Source: Candidatus Hodarchaeota archaeon (GTDB lineage Archaea; Asgardarchaeota; Heimdallarchaeia; Hodarchaeales; Hodarchaeaceae). From it: a stretch of DNA of 16,938 nt. The notes under the pieces were generated by a model, which made no database searches, was not told where the DNA came from, and worked only from the letters and a program-made list of their open reading frames with translations. Each line of letters starts with the position of its first letter. The first letter of the stretch is position 1. Below are positions 7,189 through 15,167 of the stretch, in pieces. The stretch spans positions 1-16,938 of the forward strand of contig JAEOTU010000100.1 of the NCBI GenBank assembly GCA_016839665.1. The letters are read 5' to 3'. Both the position numbers and the translations under genes were made by a program.

Positions 7189-9222
7189 ATGAAGGGTATC
7201 TGGAATAAGATCTTAGTTGTTGATTTGACAAGTCGTGCTACTAGAGAAATTAAATTGAAGAATGACGATTACTCCCAGTTTCTTGGGGGATATGGATTAG
7301 GGATTAGATTATTGTTTGAGCACATGCCCCCAAAAACCAATCCCCTTGGTCCAGATAATATATTGGGATTTTTCCCAGGTCTTCTTACTGGGACTGGTTT
7401 TCCTATGACTGGTCGGTGGATGGCAGTAGGAAAATCTCCCCTTACAGGATTATGGAATGATTCCAACTGTGGTGGGAAATGTGGTCCAGAGATGAAAATG
7501 ACTGGATACGATGGATTCTTGTTTAAAGGCCAAGCTAAGACTCCAATTTATGTCTCCATTTACAATGATCAAATTGAGTTTCACGATGCGTCTCTCTTAT
7601 GGGGAAAACAAACTGATCAAGTCCATCAAATTTTAAAGAAAGAATATCCAAATGCGAAATCATTGTACATTGGCCCTGCAGGAGAGAATCTTGTACGATT
7701 TGCTTGTATTATCGATGATCGTTTTCGTGCTGCAGCACGAGGGGGATTAGGTGCTGTTATGGGGTCTAAGAAGCTTAAAGCTGTGGTTTTCCACGGTTCT
7801 AATCAAGTTCCAATTGCCTATCCGAACGAATATTGGAAGATAGCAAAGAATTATCGTAAATTCTTAAAGAAAAAACCCTCTTGGATTGATAGACAGCCAA
7901 TAAAACTATTATCTACTTTCACGCCACTTCTTAGAAGGCTAAAATTTCAGCTTAAACCTACACCTGCCATTCGCTCTGAAATGTTTCTCCATATGCTGAA
8001 TACATATGGTACTTGTGTTGCTACCCATCTTTCTACTCAGATAGGCGATGCTCCTATCAAGAATTGGAGGGGAATTTCTGGAACGGACTTTTCTGCAAAG
8101 AATAGTGAGAAAATCTCAGATGATAACGTAATCAAATACAATACTAAAACCTATGGGTGTCGTAACTGCTATTTAAGGTGTGGGGCCAAAGCATCTATAA
8201 AAGAGGGAATATGGAAGGATGAAAACCACAGTAAGCCCGAATACGAAGCACTTGCAGCATTTGGTGGGTTATGTTTAATCGACGAAGTAGAATCCATATT
8301 CAAAATTAATTCTCTTTGTGATCGCTTAGGATTAGATGTTATTTCAGCAGGAGCAATTGCAGCCTTTGCTCTTGAGAGCTATGAAAAGCGTTTGTTAAAA
8401 ATCAAAAAAGAGAACTTTAAATTAAAATGGGGAAACCCCGAGGGAGTTCTTAAGTTAGTTCAGTCAATTGGGTATCGTCAAGGAATTGGAAATTTGCTTG
8501 CTGAAGGGGTGTCTCGTGTCTCGGAAAAATTAGGCCCTGAAGCGACCCCTCTTGCTATTCATGTTCATGGACAAGAATTACCAATGCACGATCCCAAGTA
8601 TGATCCCAACTATGGAGTTGCTTATCTAACAGATGCAACCCCAGGTCGACACACTCAAGCAGCGGGCCTTCTGACTCAATTACCTGATGTGAAAAATAGG
8701 CTTAACTTATTACAGAGTAAAGAGCCAGAAAGATATGATTATTCAGCTCAAGGAGTGAGTCAAGCGTTAATTTCTCCTTATTTGCATGTCACCAACTCTC
8801 TTGGATTTTGTATGTTTTCCTTAATGGTAGGTAACATACCCTCCTTCTCAAAAATCATTACTGCACTTACAGGTTTGGAATATCCATTAGATTCGATATT
8901 CAAGACTGGTGAACGCATTCTAACATTACGACATCTATTCAATCTGCGAGAAGGTGCAAATCCTCAAGATTTTATGCTACCAGATCGTGTCCTAGGGAAT
9001 CCTCCTCATTTCCAAGGTCCACTCAAAGGAATATCTCTTGACACAGAGGCAATAAAACAAAGTTTTTTTTCTACATTGGATTGGGAAATTGAAACAGGAA
9101 TACCTTCATATAAGAAACTAGAGTATTTAGGATTATTGAATATCTGGAACGGTTTTCCTGAATCAATTGAAGGAAAGGAGGAAAATATTTTAAGATTTGA
9201 GATGGTAGAGGAAACTGTTTAA
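7189..9222 (+). CDS. Tungsten-type aldehyde:ferredoxin oxidoreductase (AOR family)
   Basis: Oxidises an aldehyde to the acid, passing two electrons to ferredoxin; cytoplasmic, using a tungsten (or molybdenum) bis-pyranopterin and one [4Fe-4S] cluster. The 677-residue protein has the N-terminal pterin domain with GGYGLGIRLLFE (about 29-40), GRWMAVGKSPLTG, and NCGGKCGPEMKMTGYDG. The cluster ligands are C324, C327 and C331 (C-x2-C-x3-C) and C541. The active-site acid fits E351/E353 in KPEYE and the histidine H467 in ELPMHDPKY. The first pterin motif D378-R-L-G-L-D383 is normal; the second reads N536-S-L-G-F-C541, with Asn where Asp is usual. It is somewhat longer than P. furiosus AOR (605 aa). 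The ATG at 7189 has AGAGGA 9 nt upstream. The exact branch (AOR, FOR, GOR or a ring-reducing type) cannot be settled by eye. Confidence 0.93.
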   Translation: MKGIWNKILVVDLTSRATREIKLKNDDYSQFLGGYGLGIRLLFEHMPPKTNPLGPDNILGFFPGLLTGTGFPMTGRWMAVGKSPLTGLWNDSNCGGKCGPEMKMTGYDGFLFKGQAKTPIYVSIYNDQIEFHDASLLWGKQTDQVHQILKKEYPNAKSLYIGPAGENLVRFACIIDDRFRAAARGGLGAVMGSKKLKAVVFHGSNQVPIAYPNEYWKIAKNYRKFLKKKPSWIDRQPIKLLSTFTPLLRRLKFQLKPTPAIRSEMFLHMLNTYGTCVATHLSTQIGDAPIKNWRGISGTDFSAKNSEKISDDNVIKYNTKTYGCRNCYLRCGAKASIKEGIWKDENHSKPEYEALAAFGGLCLIDEVESIFKINSLCDRLGLDVISAGAIAAFALESYEKRLLKIKKENFKLKWGNPEGVLKLVQSIGYRQGIGNLLAEGVSRVSEKLGPEATPLAIHVHGQELPMHDPKYDPNYGVAYLTDATPGRHTQAAGLLTQLPDVKNRLNLLQSKEPERYDYSAQGVSQALISPYLHVTNSLGFCMFSLMVGNIPSFSKIITALTGLEYPLDSIFKTGERILTLRHLFNLREGANPQDFMLPDRVLGNPPHFQGPLKGISLDTEAIKQSFFSTLDWEIETGIPSYKKLEYLGLLNIWNGFPESIEGKEENILRFEMVEETV

Positions 9223-9240
9223 CTTATTTTCTTATTTCAC

Positions 9241-10497
9241 TTAATCTTGCTTTAATAGAGATTGGAGTTCTAATATACGAGGAAAAATAGGGGGAGGTAA
9301 TGTCATATGCCGTGATAACACTTCGGGGTCTTTAAATCCAATACCAGTTATTGGCACAACAACACGATCAGAACTATCAATATCACCCCTTTCAACCAGT
9401 AATTCTAAACCAGCGAGACCTGCAGTTCCAGAAGGTTCACCAAAAATTCCCTCGTCTTGTGCTAGCCATCGTTGAGTCCTAAGAATAGCTTCTTCGGTTA
9501 CTGCAACCCCTGTTCCTGAACTAGCAGCAATTGCTGCTAATGCAGAGTCTGCATCCCAAGGATGAGGATCTGCTAGCCCTCCTGCGACAGTTTTAGGAGT
9601 TTTTTTCCAATCTTGAAATTCTAAAGGTGGAATATTCTTGGATACTCCATCTACAATGGGTGCACATTCCTCTGGTTGAACTGCAACATGATGAGGAATC
9701 TTAGAAATAAAGTCGAGTGTTTCAAATTCTTTAAAACCTTTATAAGTGCCTGCCAATAAACCACCACTCCCTGTTGCCAAAATTATCCAATCAGGTGGCT
9801 CCCAATTAAATTGCTCACATAGTTCAAAACCAAGACTTTTTGTTCCCTCAAATTGAAACGGATTGAAAGGTCCAAATGAGGGAGAAGGCATCCAACTAAA
9901 TGTTTCATATGCTAATTTGAAGAGTGTTACTGATGGGTCTTGTGCTTCAACTTCCTCCTTAACACGAATCACTGTAGCACCCAAAAAGGCAAGTTGTGTC
10001 AGTTTTCCAGCAGGTGCATGTTCAGGGACAAATACAACTACCTTTTTCCCAGCTCTTGCTCCAAAAGTAGCTAATGCAGCAGCAGCATTTCCTGAAGATG
10101 CTGCGGTGAAAACTTCTGCTTCAAATTCCACTCCTTTTGATACTCCTACTGATATTGGCCGGTCTTTAAAGCTACCAGATGGATTTCCTATCTCTACCTT
10201 GAAATACAAATTTTTTAACCCAAACCTCTTTTTTCCCAGCTTTTGTGATAATAAAAGAGGTGTTCCACCACAACCGAGATTAATTAGATTACGTTGATCC
10301 CTTATAGGAAAAAATTCTCGATATCGCCAATGCGAAAATGGTCTCTTTTGGAGCTTTTCTTTGCTTACAGTTTCCTTCAATTTTTCATAATTGAACCTAA
10401 TTCTTAACCGAAAACCGCAATTACAATTTTCCGTTAAGAAATTCTTCTCTGTCACAGTTTTGCCACATTTCGGGCATTTCAATAAAGAATCATACAC
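9241..10497 (-). CDS. Threonine-synthase-like PLP-dependent enzyme with N-terminal zinc ribbon
   Basis: A fold-type-II pyridoxal-phosphate enzyme that would do beta/gamma elimination or replacement. I prefer the GTG at 10495-10497 (418 aa), which has GAGATG 8 nt upstream. The frame is open to a TTG at 10554, 2 nt after the aminohydrolase stop, but that has no Shine-Dalgarno and adds 19 residues the family lacks. In order: a zinc ribbon C8-P-K-C11 with C25-N-C27; NPSGSFKDRP with PLP lysine K111; the SSGNAAAALATFGARAG loop; FQFEGTKSLGFE; the phosphate-binding ATGSGGLLAG; and a C-terminal GEPSGTAGLAGLELL. These are threonine synthase hallmarks. Relatives include cysteate synthase and diaminopropionate ammonia-lyase, so threonine formation is not certain. 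No homoserine kinase or dehydrogenase is near. It probably shares a transcript with the aminohydrolase and converges on the AOR gene at 18 nt. Confidence 0.83.
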   Translation of the reverse strand: MYDSLLKCPKCGKTVTEKNFLTENCNCGFRLRIRFNYEKLKETVSKEKLQKRPFSHWRYREFFPIRDQRNLINLGCGGTPLLLSQKLGKKRFGLKNLYFKVEIGNPSGSFKDRPISVGVSKGVEFEAEVFTAASSGNAAAALATFGARAGKKVVVFVPEHAPAGKLTQLAFLGATVIRVKEEVEAQDPSVTLFKLAYETFSWMPSPSFGPFNPFQFEGTKSLGFELCEQFNWEPPDWIILATGSGGLLAGTYKGFKEFETLDFISKIPHHVAVQPEECAPIVDGVSKNIPPLEFQDWKKTPKTVAGGLADPHPWDADSALAAIAASSGTGVAVTEEAILRTQRWLAQDEGIFGEPSGTAGLAGLELLVERGDIDSSDRVVVPITGIGFKDPEVLSRHMTLPPPIFPRILELQSLLKQD

Positions 10498-10556
10498 TTT
10501 AGTAGCATCTCTTCTTCTAACTCGTATAATTATCAAGAGATTTGTTTTTACCAATC

Positions 10557-11912
10557 TTAGATTTGTCTAGCTATTCTAGGAGTGAGATCTAAACGATTCC
10601 AAAGGGAATTAGCAGAGTCCATGGATTGTTGACTGACTTGAGTCGCGTCAAGAGAGGTATGGACACCGTTCTTAACAATTGTTCTGCCATTCACGACGAC
10701 TCGTTTGACATCTCGTCGGGAAAAAGAGCCATAGACTAGGTGACCATAAACATTGTCTTTATGGATAGGTGTAGGTAAAACAGACGCATCAAGAATTGTA
10801 AAATCAGCTGCTTTACCATTCTCAATGGATCCAATGTGATCCTTCAATCCTATAGCTTGTGCAGCATTAATAGTGATCATTTGTACTACTTGAAGTGGGG
10901 TTGGAAGTTGACTCGGATTACGATGATTTAGCTTATGCATAAGATAAGCAGTTCGCATATTTTCAATGGCATCATAGATGAAGCCGTCATTCCCAATACC
11001 GACATTAATCCCTTTTTCCAACATTTCGGGTAGTTGTGCTACTCCCACCGCATTCAATTCGTTGCTCTTAGGATTATGGGCAACATTAGTTCGTGTTTCG
11101 GCGATTAAATCTATTTCGTGTTCATTAATATGAACAGCGTGAGCAAGTGCAGTCTTTGGTCCAAGAAAACCCTCATCGTAGAGTCTCTCGACGGTTCTTT
11201 TTCCGTACTTCTCTAGATTATGGTGAAGATCTATTAAACCTTCTGATGTATGAATTGTTTTAAATGAATTAGTTTCTGCGGCGTATTCATTGGTTTTATG
11301 AATTAATTCATCGGAAACTGTGAATGAAGCATGCAAACAGTAAATTCCATGAACCAATGTTTTTTCAGGATCATTTTGTGAGACAAATCGTCTATTTTCT
11401 TCTAATCCTCTTATCCCCTCTTCATAACTACGACGTTCTGTTGCTTCAAAGCATATAACTCCCCGAGTGCCAACATCCTGGGTAGCTTTTGAAATTCGAT
11501 CTAGTGAACCTTCAATGGAATTCGGACCTGAATATGTATCTAAATAGGCAGTTACTCCATTCAGTGCTAATTCATAAACAGCATACAAGGTAGATGTATA
11601 AGCATCTTCTAGAGTCAGAGCCTCATCCATCGTCCACCATATTCGCTGAAGATTTTGTGTAAAATCAGTAGGAGGGTCAATATTTAATGGTGCACCTCTT
11701 AATAATGCTGAATACAGATGAGTATGAGCACAGATGAAACCTGGGAATATGACTTGGTTACTGCAATCAACTACAATATCAGTCTTATCAGGAACATCCT
11801 CTCTGACGCTTACGACCTTACCACCCTCCACTAAAACATTTCCTTGGGGAATAACTTCGTTATTCGCATTCATGGTCACAATTAACCCATTTTTGAATAA
11901 TAAACGTTCCAT
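10557..11912 (-). CDS. SsnA-like metal-dependent aminohydrolase (amidohydrolase superfamily)
   Basis: A cytoplasmic amidohydrolase of the ATZ/TRZ and guanine-deaminase group, likely hydrolysing an amino or imino group on a nitrogen heterocycle. All metal and catalytic positions are present in 451 residues: H63-T-H65, H221 with E224 in IHTSE, H258 in LAHAV, and D309 in GNDG. The surroundings match E. coli SsnA closely: GFICAHTHLYSALLRG, then IWWTMDEAL, VICFEATER with a long EGIRGLEENRRF stretch, and AHNPKSN. SsnA is part of the selenium-linked purine catabolism cluster, but its reaction is not firmly settled. The ATG at 11912 has GGAG 8 nt upstream, so the start is good. The threonine-synthase-like gene follows at once on the same strand. 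Divergent from the HKD-protein gene, with a 13-bp inverted repeat between them. Confidence 0.87.
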   Translation of the reverse strand: MERLLFKNGLIVTMNANNEVIPQGNVLVEGGKVVSVREDVPDKTDIVVDCSNQVIFPGFICAHTHLYSALLRGAPLNIDPPTDFTQNLQRIWWTMDEALTLEDAYTSTLYAVYELALNGVTAYLDTYSGPNSIEGSLDRISKATQDVGTRGVICFEATERRSYEEGIRGLEENRRFVSQNDPEKTLVHGIYCLHASFTVSDELIHKTNEYAAETNSFKTIHTSEGLIDLHHNLEKYGKRTVERLYDEGFLGPKTALAHAVHINEHEIDLIAETRTNVAHNPKSNELNAVGVAQLPEMLEKGINVGIGNDGFIYDAIENMRTAYLMHKLNHRNPSQLPTPLQVVQMITINAAQAIGLKDHIGSIENGKAADFTILDASVLPTPIHKDNVYGHLVYGSFSRRDVKRVVVNGRTIVKNGVHTSLDATQVSQQSMDSANSLWNRLDLTPRIARQI

Positions 11913-12198
11913 TTAACTAGCTCCATTAAACATTGGATGAAAAATCGATTTCCTGAAGACTCTTTTTTTATTTCCCTATGAAATAAAAAAAGGCAGAATG
12001 TTCCTTAATTTATGGCCAAAGACAAAATCAAGTTTAATAACAACAAATTTGATAAGGTTTTAAATCTAATTACTTTTTTGAACTTCAAGATTCATCAATG
12101 TTAAGTAATTTTCTCTGATTTCTTTTTCAAGAATCCAAAAAGAATCATTGAAGCTGTAGGTTGATAGAATCTCTTTTAACTTAATGAGGAACTCAATC
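11913..12198. other. Divergent intergenic region, AT-rich, no gene seen
   Basis: About 286 nt between the aminohydrolase and the HKD-protein starts. It holds the inverted repeat at 11962-11992, the aminohydrolase Shine-Dalgarno GGAG next to its start, and a TATA-like TTTTAAATC near 12058-12066 that could serve the plus-strand operon with a leader of about 110 nt. No small ORF with a convincing ribosome site and no RNA gene was seen. Confidence 0.5.
11962..11992. repeat. Perfect 13-bp inverted repeat with 5-nt loop (candidate operator)
   Basis: CTTTTTTTATTTC (11962-11974), spacer CCTAT (11975-11979), then GAAATAAAAAAAG (11980-11992): all 13 pairs match. It lies 50 nt upstream of the aminohydrolase start and about 207 nt upstream of the HKD-protein start. 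Each strand shows a TATA-like AAATAAAA stretch, so it may overlap the aminohydrolase promoter. A terminator is unlikely in a divergent region, so an operator or a promoter dyad is more probable. Confidence 0.6.
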
Positions 12199-13647
12199 AT
12201 GAAACGAACAAATCATAAAATAATTGTCCTTATACTAATACTTGCTTTTTCACTGGTTATCATTAGTTCTGCGAAAGGAACAGAAAGTAACCAAGATAGA
12301 TTATTCATTATCGATCCTAACTATTTGATTAATTCAGATTATCCTAGTCATACTACTATTCCTCTTACGAATTTCACTGGTACCTACAATGTTACGCTAT
12401 TTGCCAATCCAGATAATGCTGATGAAGTAATTTTTCGTTATCTCCAAGCAGCAGAATCATCAGTTTATGTATCAATGTACACAATCAGTCGACCTGAATT
12501 TAACAAGACTCTAATTGATCTGAAGACCAACAATCCAAGTATAGACATTCAAGTGTTAATTAGCTATCGGAGGGTCGGTTCCTCTGAAAATGTGGACACA
12601 AATGCAGCAGCTCAAACATTAGAGGATAACGGAATCCCTGTTTATACCTCTACTAAAGATGATGACAAAGTTGATGGTTTCTACCATGCAAAGTATTGGA
12701 TAATTGATGGCAAACATGTATTTGTCTACTCGGGAAATTGGAGTCCCCGAAGTGTTACACCTCAACTAGAACCTGGAGACGATTCCTATAGCTCATCTGA
12801 AGGTAATCGAGATATGGGGATAGCTGTTCACGACGCCTCTGATATAGCATCATTCTTTAAAGAACAAGTATGGGATAAGGATGTTGCAGTCGCTGATGAC
12901 TGGATCCCTTCACCAATTAAAGCTAATTCAAAACAAAAAGTATCTTCCAACCCATCATTAAGCATCAATGCTCCCCTTCTGTATTATCCAACGTTTGATG
13001 CGCTGAATATCAAAGAAAAGATGACTTTAAGTCCAATTTTCACACCTGACAACGCATTGGATGTTTATAAAGCATGGATTGATCGCGCAAATAGTACTAT
13101 TGACGTACAGGCGCAGTACTTGACACAATTTGATGATAAAGTATCTTGGGATAATGATCCGTCTCCCCTCGTTCGATCCCTGATTGACGCGAAAACTAGA
13201 GGAGTTCAGATCCGTGTTCAAGTTAATGAGGACAGTGATTCTGATGATATAACTGCGTACTTTTTGAATAAGGGGATTGAGGTTAGGTGGATGGGAAATT
13301 CAAATACTGATGTTGATGGTTGGTTATCAGACACACATAACAAATTAGTGATTATTGATAACAAAACGACACTACTCTCCTCAATTAATTTCGGTGAAAA
13401 TGCATTTACAAACAATCGAGAAGCAGGAATGGTAATTCAAAGTACAACTGTTGCAGATTATTATGCATCAATTTTCGACGCGGATTGGATTGATGGAGAA
13501 ATACCACCTTCTTCCCCATACACGAAGACAACTCCAGAGACAACTACATCAGACGAATCTACTGATTTTTTTGAGACACCATTCCCTTGGGCTGTGATGT
13601 TAGTAGTACTGATGCTTCTACCCCTCATCAGGAGGAGATCAAAGTAA
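12199..13647 (+). CDS. Membrane-anchored, exported phospholipase D-fold protein with two HKD motifs
   Basis: A 482-residue PLD-superfamily enzyme, either a phosphodiesterase on lipid or a nuclease. The start is set at the ATG 12199, because TGAGGA lies 8 nt upstream; the ATG at 12184 has none. A signal peptide or anchor covers residues 1-27 (MKRTNHK then IIVLILILAFSLVIISSA). Two full catalytic motifs are present: H163-A-K165-x4-D170 followed by the SGNWSP and NRDMG elements, and H380-N-K382-x4-D387 followed by SINFGENAF and NNREAG. A Thr/Ser/Glu-rich linker (about 435-458) leads to a C-terminal membrane helix (about 460-476) and a basic RRRSK end. Charge distribution puts the enzyme domain outside the cell and the tail in the cytoplasm. 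First gene of the four-gene plus-strand unit. Two HKD motifs in one chain favour a pseudo-dimeric enzyme. Substrate unknown. Confidence 0.88.
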   Translation: MKRTNHKIIVLILILAFSLVIISSAKGTESNQDRLFIIDPNYLINSDYPSHTTIPLTNFTGTYNVTLFANPDNADEVIFRYLQAAESSVYVSMYTISRPEFNKTLIDLKTNNPSIDIQVLISYRRVGSSENVDTNAAAQTLEDNGIPVYTSTKDDDKVDGFYHAKYWIIDGKHVFVYSGNWSPRSVTPQLEPGDDSYSSSEGNRDMGIAVHDASDIASFFKEQVWDKDVAVADDWIPSPIKANSKQKVSSNPSLSINAPLLYYPTFDALNIKEKMTLSPIFTPDNALDVYKAWIDRANSTIDVQAQYLTQFDDKVSWDNDPSPLVRSLIDAKTRGVQIRVQVNEDSDSDDITAYFLNKGIEVRWMGNSNTDVDGWLSDTHNKLVIIDNKTTLLSSINFGENAFTNNREAGMVIQSTTVADYYASIFDADWIDGEIPPSSPYTKTTPETTTSDESTDFFETPFPWAVMLVVLMLLPLIRRRSK

Positions 13648-13883
13648 AACGAATCAAGTTCCGAATCCCAACATGGGATGAAGGCCGAGATTTCATGAAA
13701 GAGATAGCGAAGGAATTGAATGTAGAGCTGGAAATCAGAGACGCTAGACAAGTAATCTCTACAGATGCAATCGAGATTCACTTCCATCCTGATGACCGTG
13801 GATTTTCCTTTATAACTTGTAAACTTCATGACGAATCATCAGAGAATTTTCTAGAACAGTACATTGATCGTTACAAGAAATGA
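13587..13883 (+). CDS. Small protein of unknown function with no orthodox start codon
   Basis: The frame is open from a stop at 13572-13574 to TGA at 13881-13883. Its only initiator-like codons are a TTG at 13587, inside the preceding gene and without a ribosome site, and an internal ATG at 13696. A near-perfect archaeal Shine-Dalgarno, GGAGGAGATC, lies at 13631-13640. What follows in frame is AAA GTA AAA CGA with no ATG, GTG or TTG. Codons after that site look like the true protein: a basic beta strand (KVKRIKFRIPTW), a helix (EGRDFMKEIAKELNVELEI), then DAIEIHFHPDDRGFSFITC and a C-terminal helix. It could be a separate protein begun at a rare codon, or the cytoplasmic end of the HKD protein made by a -1 frameshift. 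I do not recognise the family. Next gene starts 21 nt downstream. Confidence 0.6.
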   Translation: MGCDVSSTDASTPHQEEIKVKRIKFRIPTWDEGRDFMKEIAKELNVELEIRDARQVISTDAIEIHFHPDDRGFSFITCKLHDESSENFLEQYIDRYKK

Positions 13884-13904
13884 TCTTCTTCGGAATGAAA
13901 AAGA

Positions 13905-15152
13905 ATGACAACAGAACAAGACGCAAAATTCGATGAAATAACTCAATCTTCAATGTTGATTTCGTTATTTTCAGGAGTTGACCCCGAAACAAAATACTTC
14001 GAAAACATTCCGATCCTCCTGGGCGGTCAAGGATTGATCAAAGACCACCAAGCTCGTCTTAAAGTAGAGGAAGCATTTGGGCAGCTAAACTTACCTGATT
14101 TGTTTAAGACATTTGATTTTACACTGTATAGATCATCTTATGAACCATATAAGCTAAAAGAAGATCTAGTAATTGCCCCGTACATATATTCAGTGAAAGC
14201 CCAACATCGAGACACCTTTCTCATGTCTCTTTTTCTTACACCTTGGGCAGATGTCAATTTGTCTAGCTTTCAGGAAAAGATAGTTGATTTTGCAAAGGAT
14301 TTCTCTGGAGTTTTCCGTCGAACCACCGAAGAGCTTCATACGATGAACAAGACGATAGAGTATCGTCATAATGAATGTGAAAGAGGAGGAGCGATGTTAA
14401 TGGGCTATTTAAACCACCTAGTATTTGATCAACGTCAAATGTTAGGTGGAACAGAAAAAGTTTCTAAGCCCACTAATCTTTTTGCCGTTCTTTTCCAACG
14501 TGGGAACATTGGAAAGTATTTTGCCTGCATCGGGAAGTGTGGAAACTCTTTTTCAGCAAAAAAATACCCGAATCTGGAGTCTTGTCCTAATTGTAATGGT
14601 CAGATTAGTCAGACTCCCATTCCTCTTTTTGACCCTACAAGTATCTCTATTGCGTTTCCTGGCAGTTTAGCAAAAGCTGAAACATTGGAAACCCCAGATA
14701 TGAAGATTCAAAAACCGATTGATTTGCTTTATCTCTTTCAATCATCTTATTTACCTAATGAGATTCGTATAACTTTAAATCGCATTGCGGAGCATGTATT
14801 CACTTATATTGTACCCCTTCCACATAGAGCACTCTTTGAATACCGCGATAGTGATGATATTCTTTCTCTCTATTCGTTATCGAAACTTCAAGGAGATGAA
14901 ATTTTAATTGTCAGTGGAATATCGGATAGCTTGATTGATGTAGAAGGTCAGCTCTCTCAGATGTCCTTACGAATATTCATTCGGGATCTCAATGAAGGAG
15001 TGAAGAAAGGATATACAAGGAAGGAGATTTTTCAGAAATCGATTCTAAAAGAATGGAAATTATCAAATTGGGTTACTCTTGAGGGAGAAGGTACACCTGA
15101 ACCTCTTATGTCGTGGACTAATCTTAAGGAAGCAATCAACCTTGAAGAATAG
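13905..15152 (+). CDS. Unknown protein with central zinc ribbon
   Basis: A 415-residue protein I cannot place. It lacks a signal peptide or membrane helix, so it should be cytoplasmic. The visible element is a zinc ribbon in the middle: C208-x3-C212 and, after 14 residues, C227-P-N-C230, set in KYFACIGKCGNSFSAKKYP. The N-terminal 190 residues mix strands and helices and contain SFQEKIVDFAKDFSGVFRR and the conserved-looking YRHNECERGGAMLMGYLNH. The C-terminal half looks alpha/beta (EILIVSGISDSLIDVEG, SLRIFIRDLNEGVKKG). The ATG at 13905 has only a weak purine stretch upstream. Third gene of the unit: it follows the small frame by 21 nt, and its stop is 15 nt before the next gene's start. No kinase, GTPase or nuclease motif was seen. 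Confidence 0.8.
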   Translation: MTTEQDAKFDEITQSSMLISLFSGVDPETKYFENIPILLGGQGLIKDHQARLKVEEAFGQLNLPDLFKTFDFTLYRSSYEPYKLKEDLVIAPYIYSVKAQHRDTFLMSLFLTPWADVNLSSFQEKIVDFAKDFSGVFRRTTEELHTMNKTIEYRHNECERGGAMLMGYLNHLVFDQRQMLGGTEKVSKPTNLFAVLFQRGNIGKYFACIGKCGNSFSAKKYPNLESCPNCNGQISQTPIPLFDPTSISIAFPGSLAKAETLETPDMKIQKPIDLLYLFQSSYLPNEIRITLNRIAEHVFTYIVPLPHRALFEYRDSDDILSLYSLSKLQGDEILIVSGISDSLIDVEGQLSQMSLRIFIRDLNEGVKKGYTRKEIFQKSILKEWKLSNWVTLEGEGTPEPLMSWTNLKEAINLEE

Positions 15153-15167
15153 ATGGTGATAGATTTT

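Noticed and set aside
9863..10297. Plus-strand open frame of 144 codons
   Set aside because: It is antisense to the PLP-binding core of the threonine-synthase-like gene, and its Ala/Ser/Pro-rich composition is that of a shadow frame.
13461..13829. Minus-strand open frame of 122 codons across the HKD gene end
   Set aside because: It covers the reverse strand of two plus-strand frames, has no ribosome site and no recognisable motif.
14446..14670. Plus-strand open frame of 74 codons inside the zinc-ribbon gene
   Set aside because: Out-of-frame within a longer gene whose zinc ribbon is intact; looks like a shadow.
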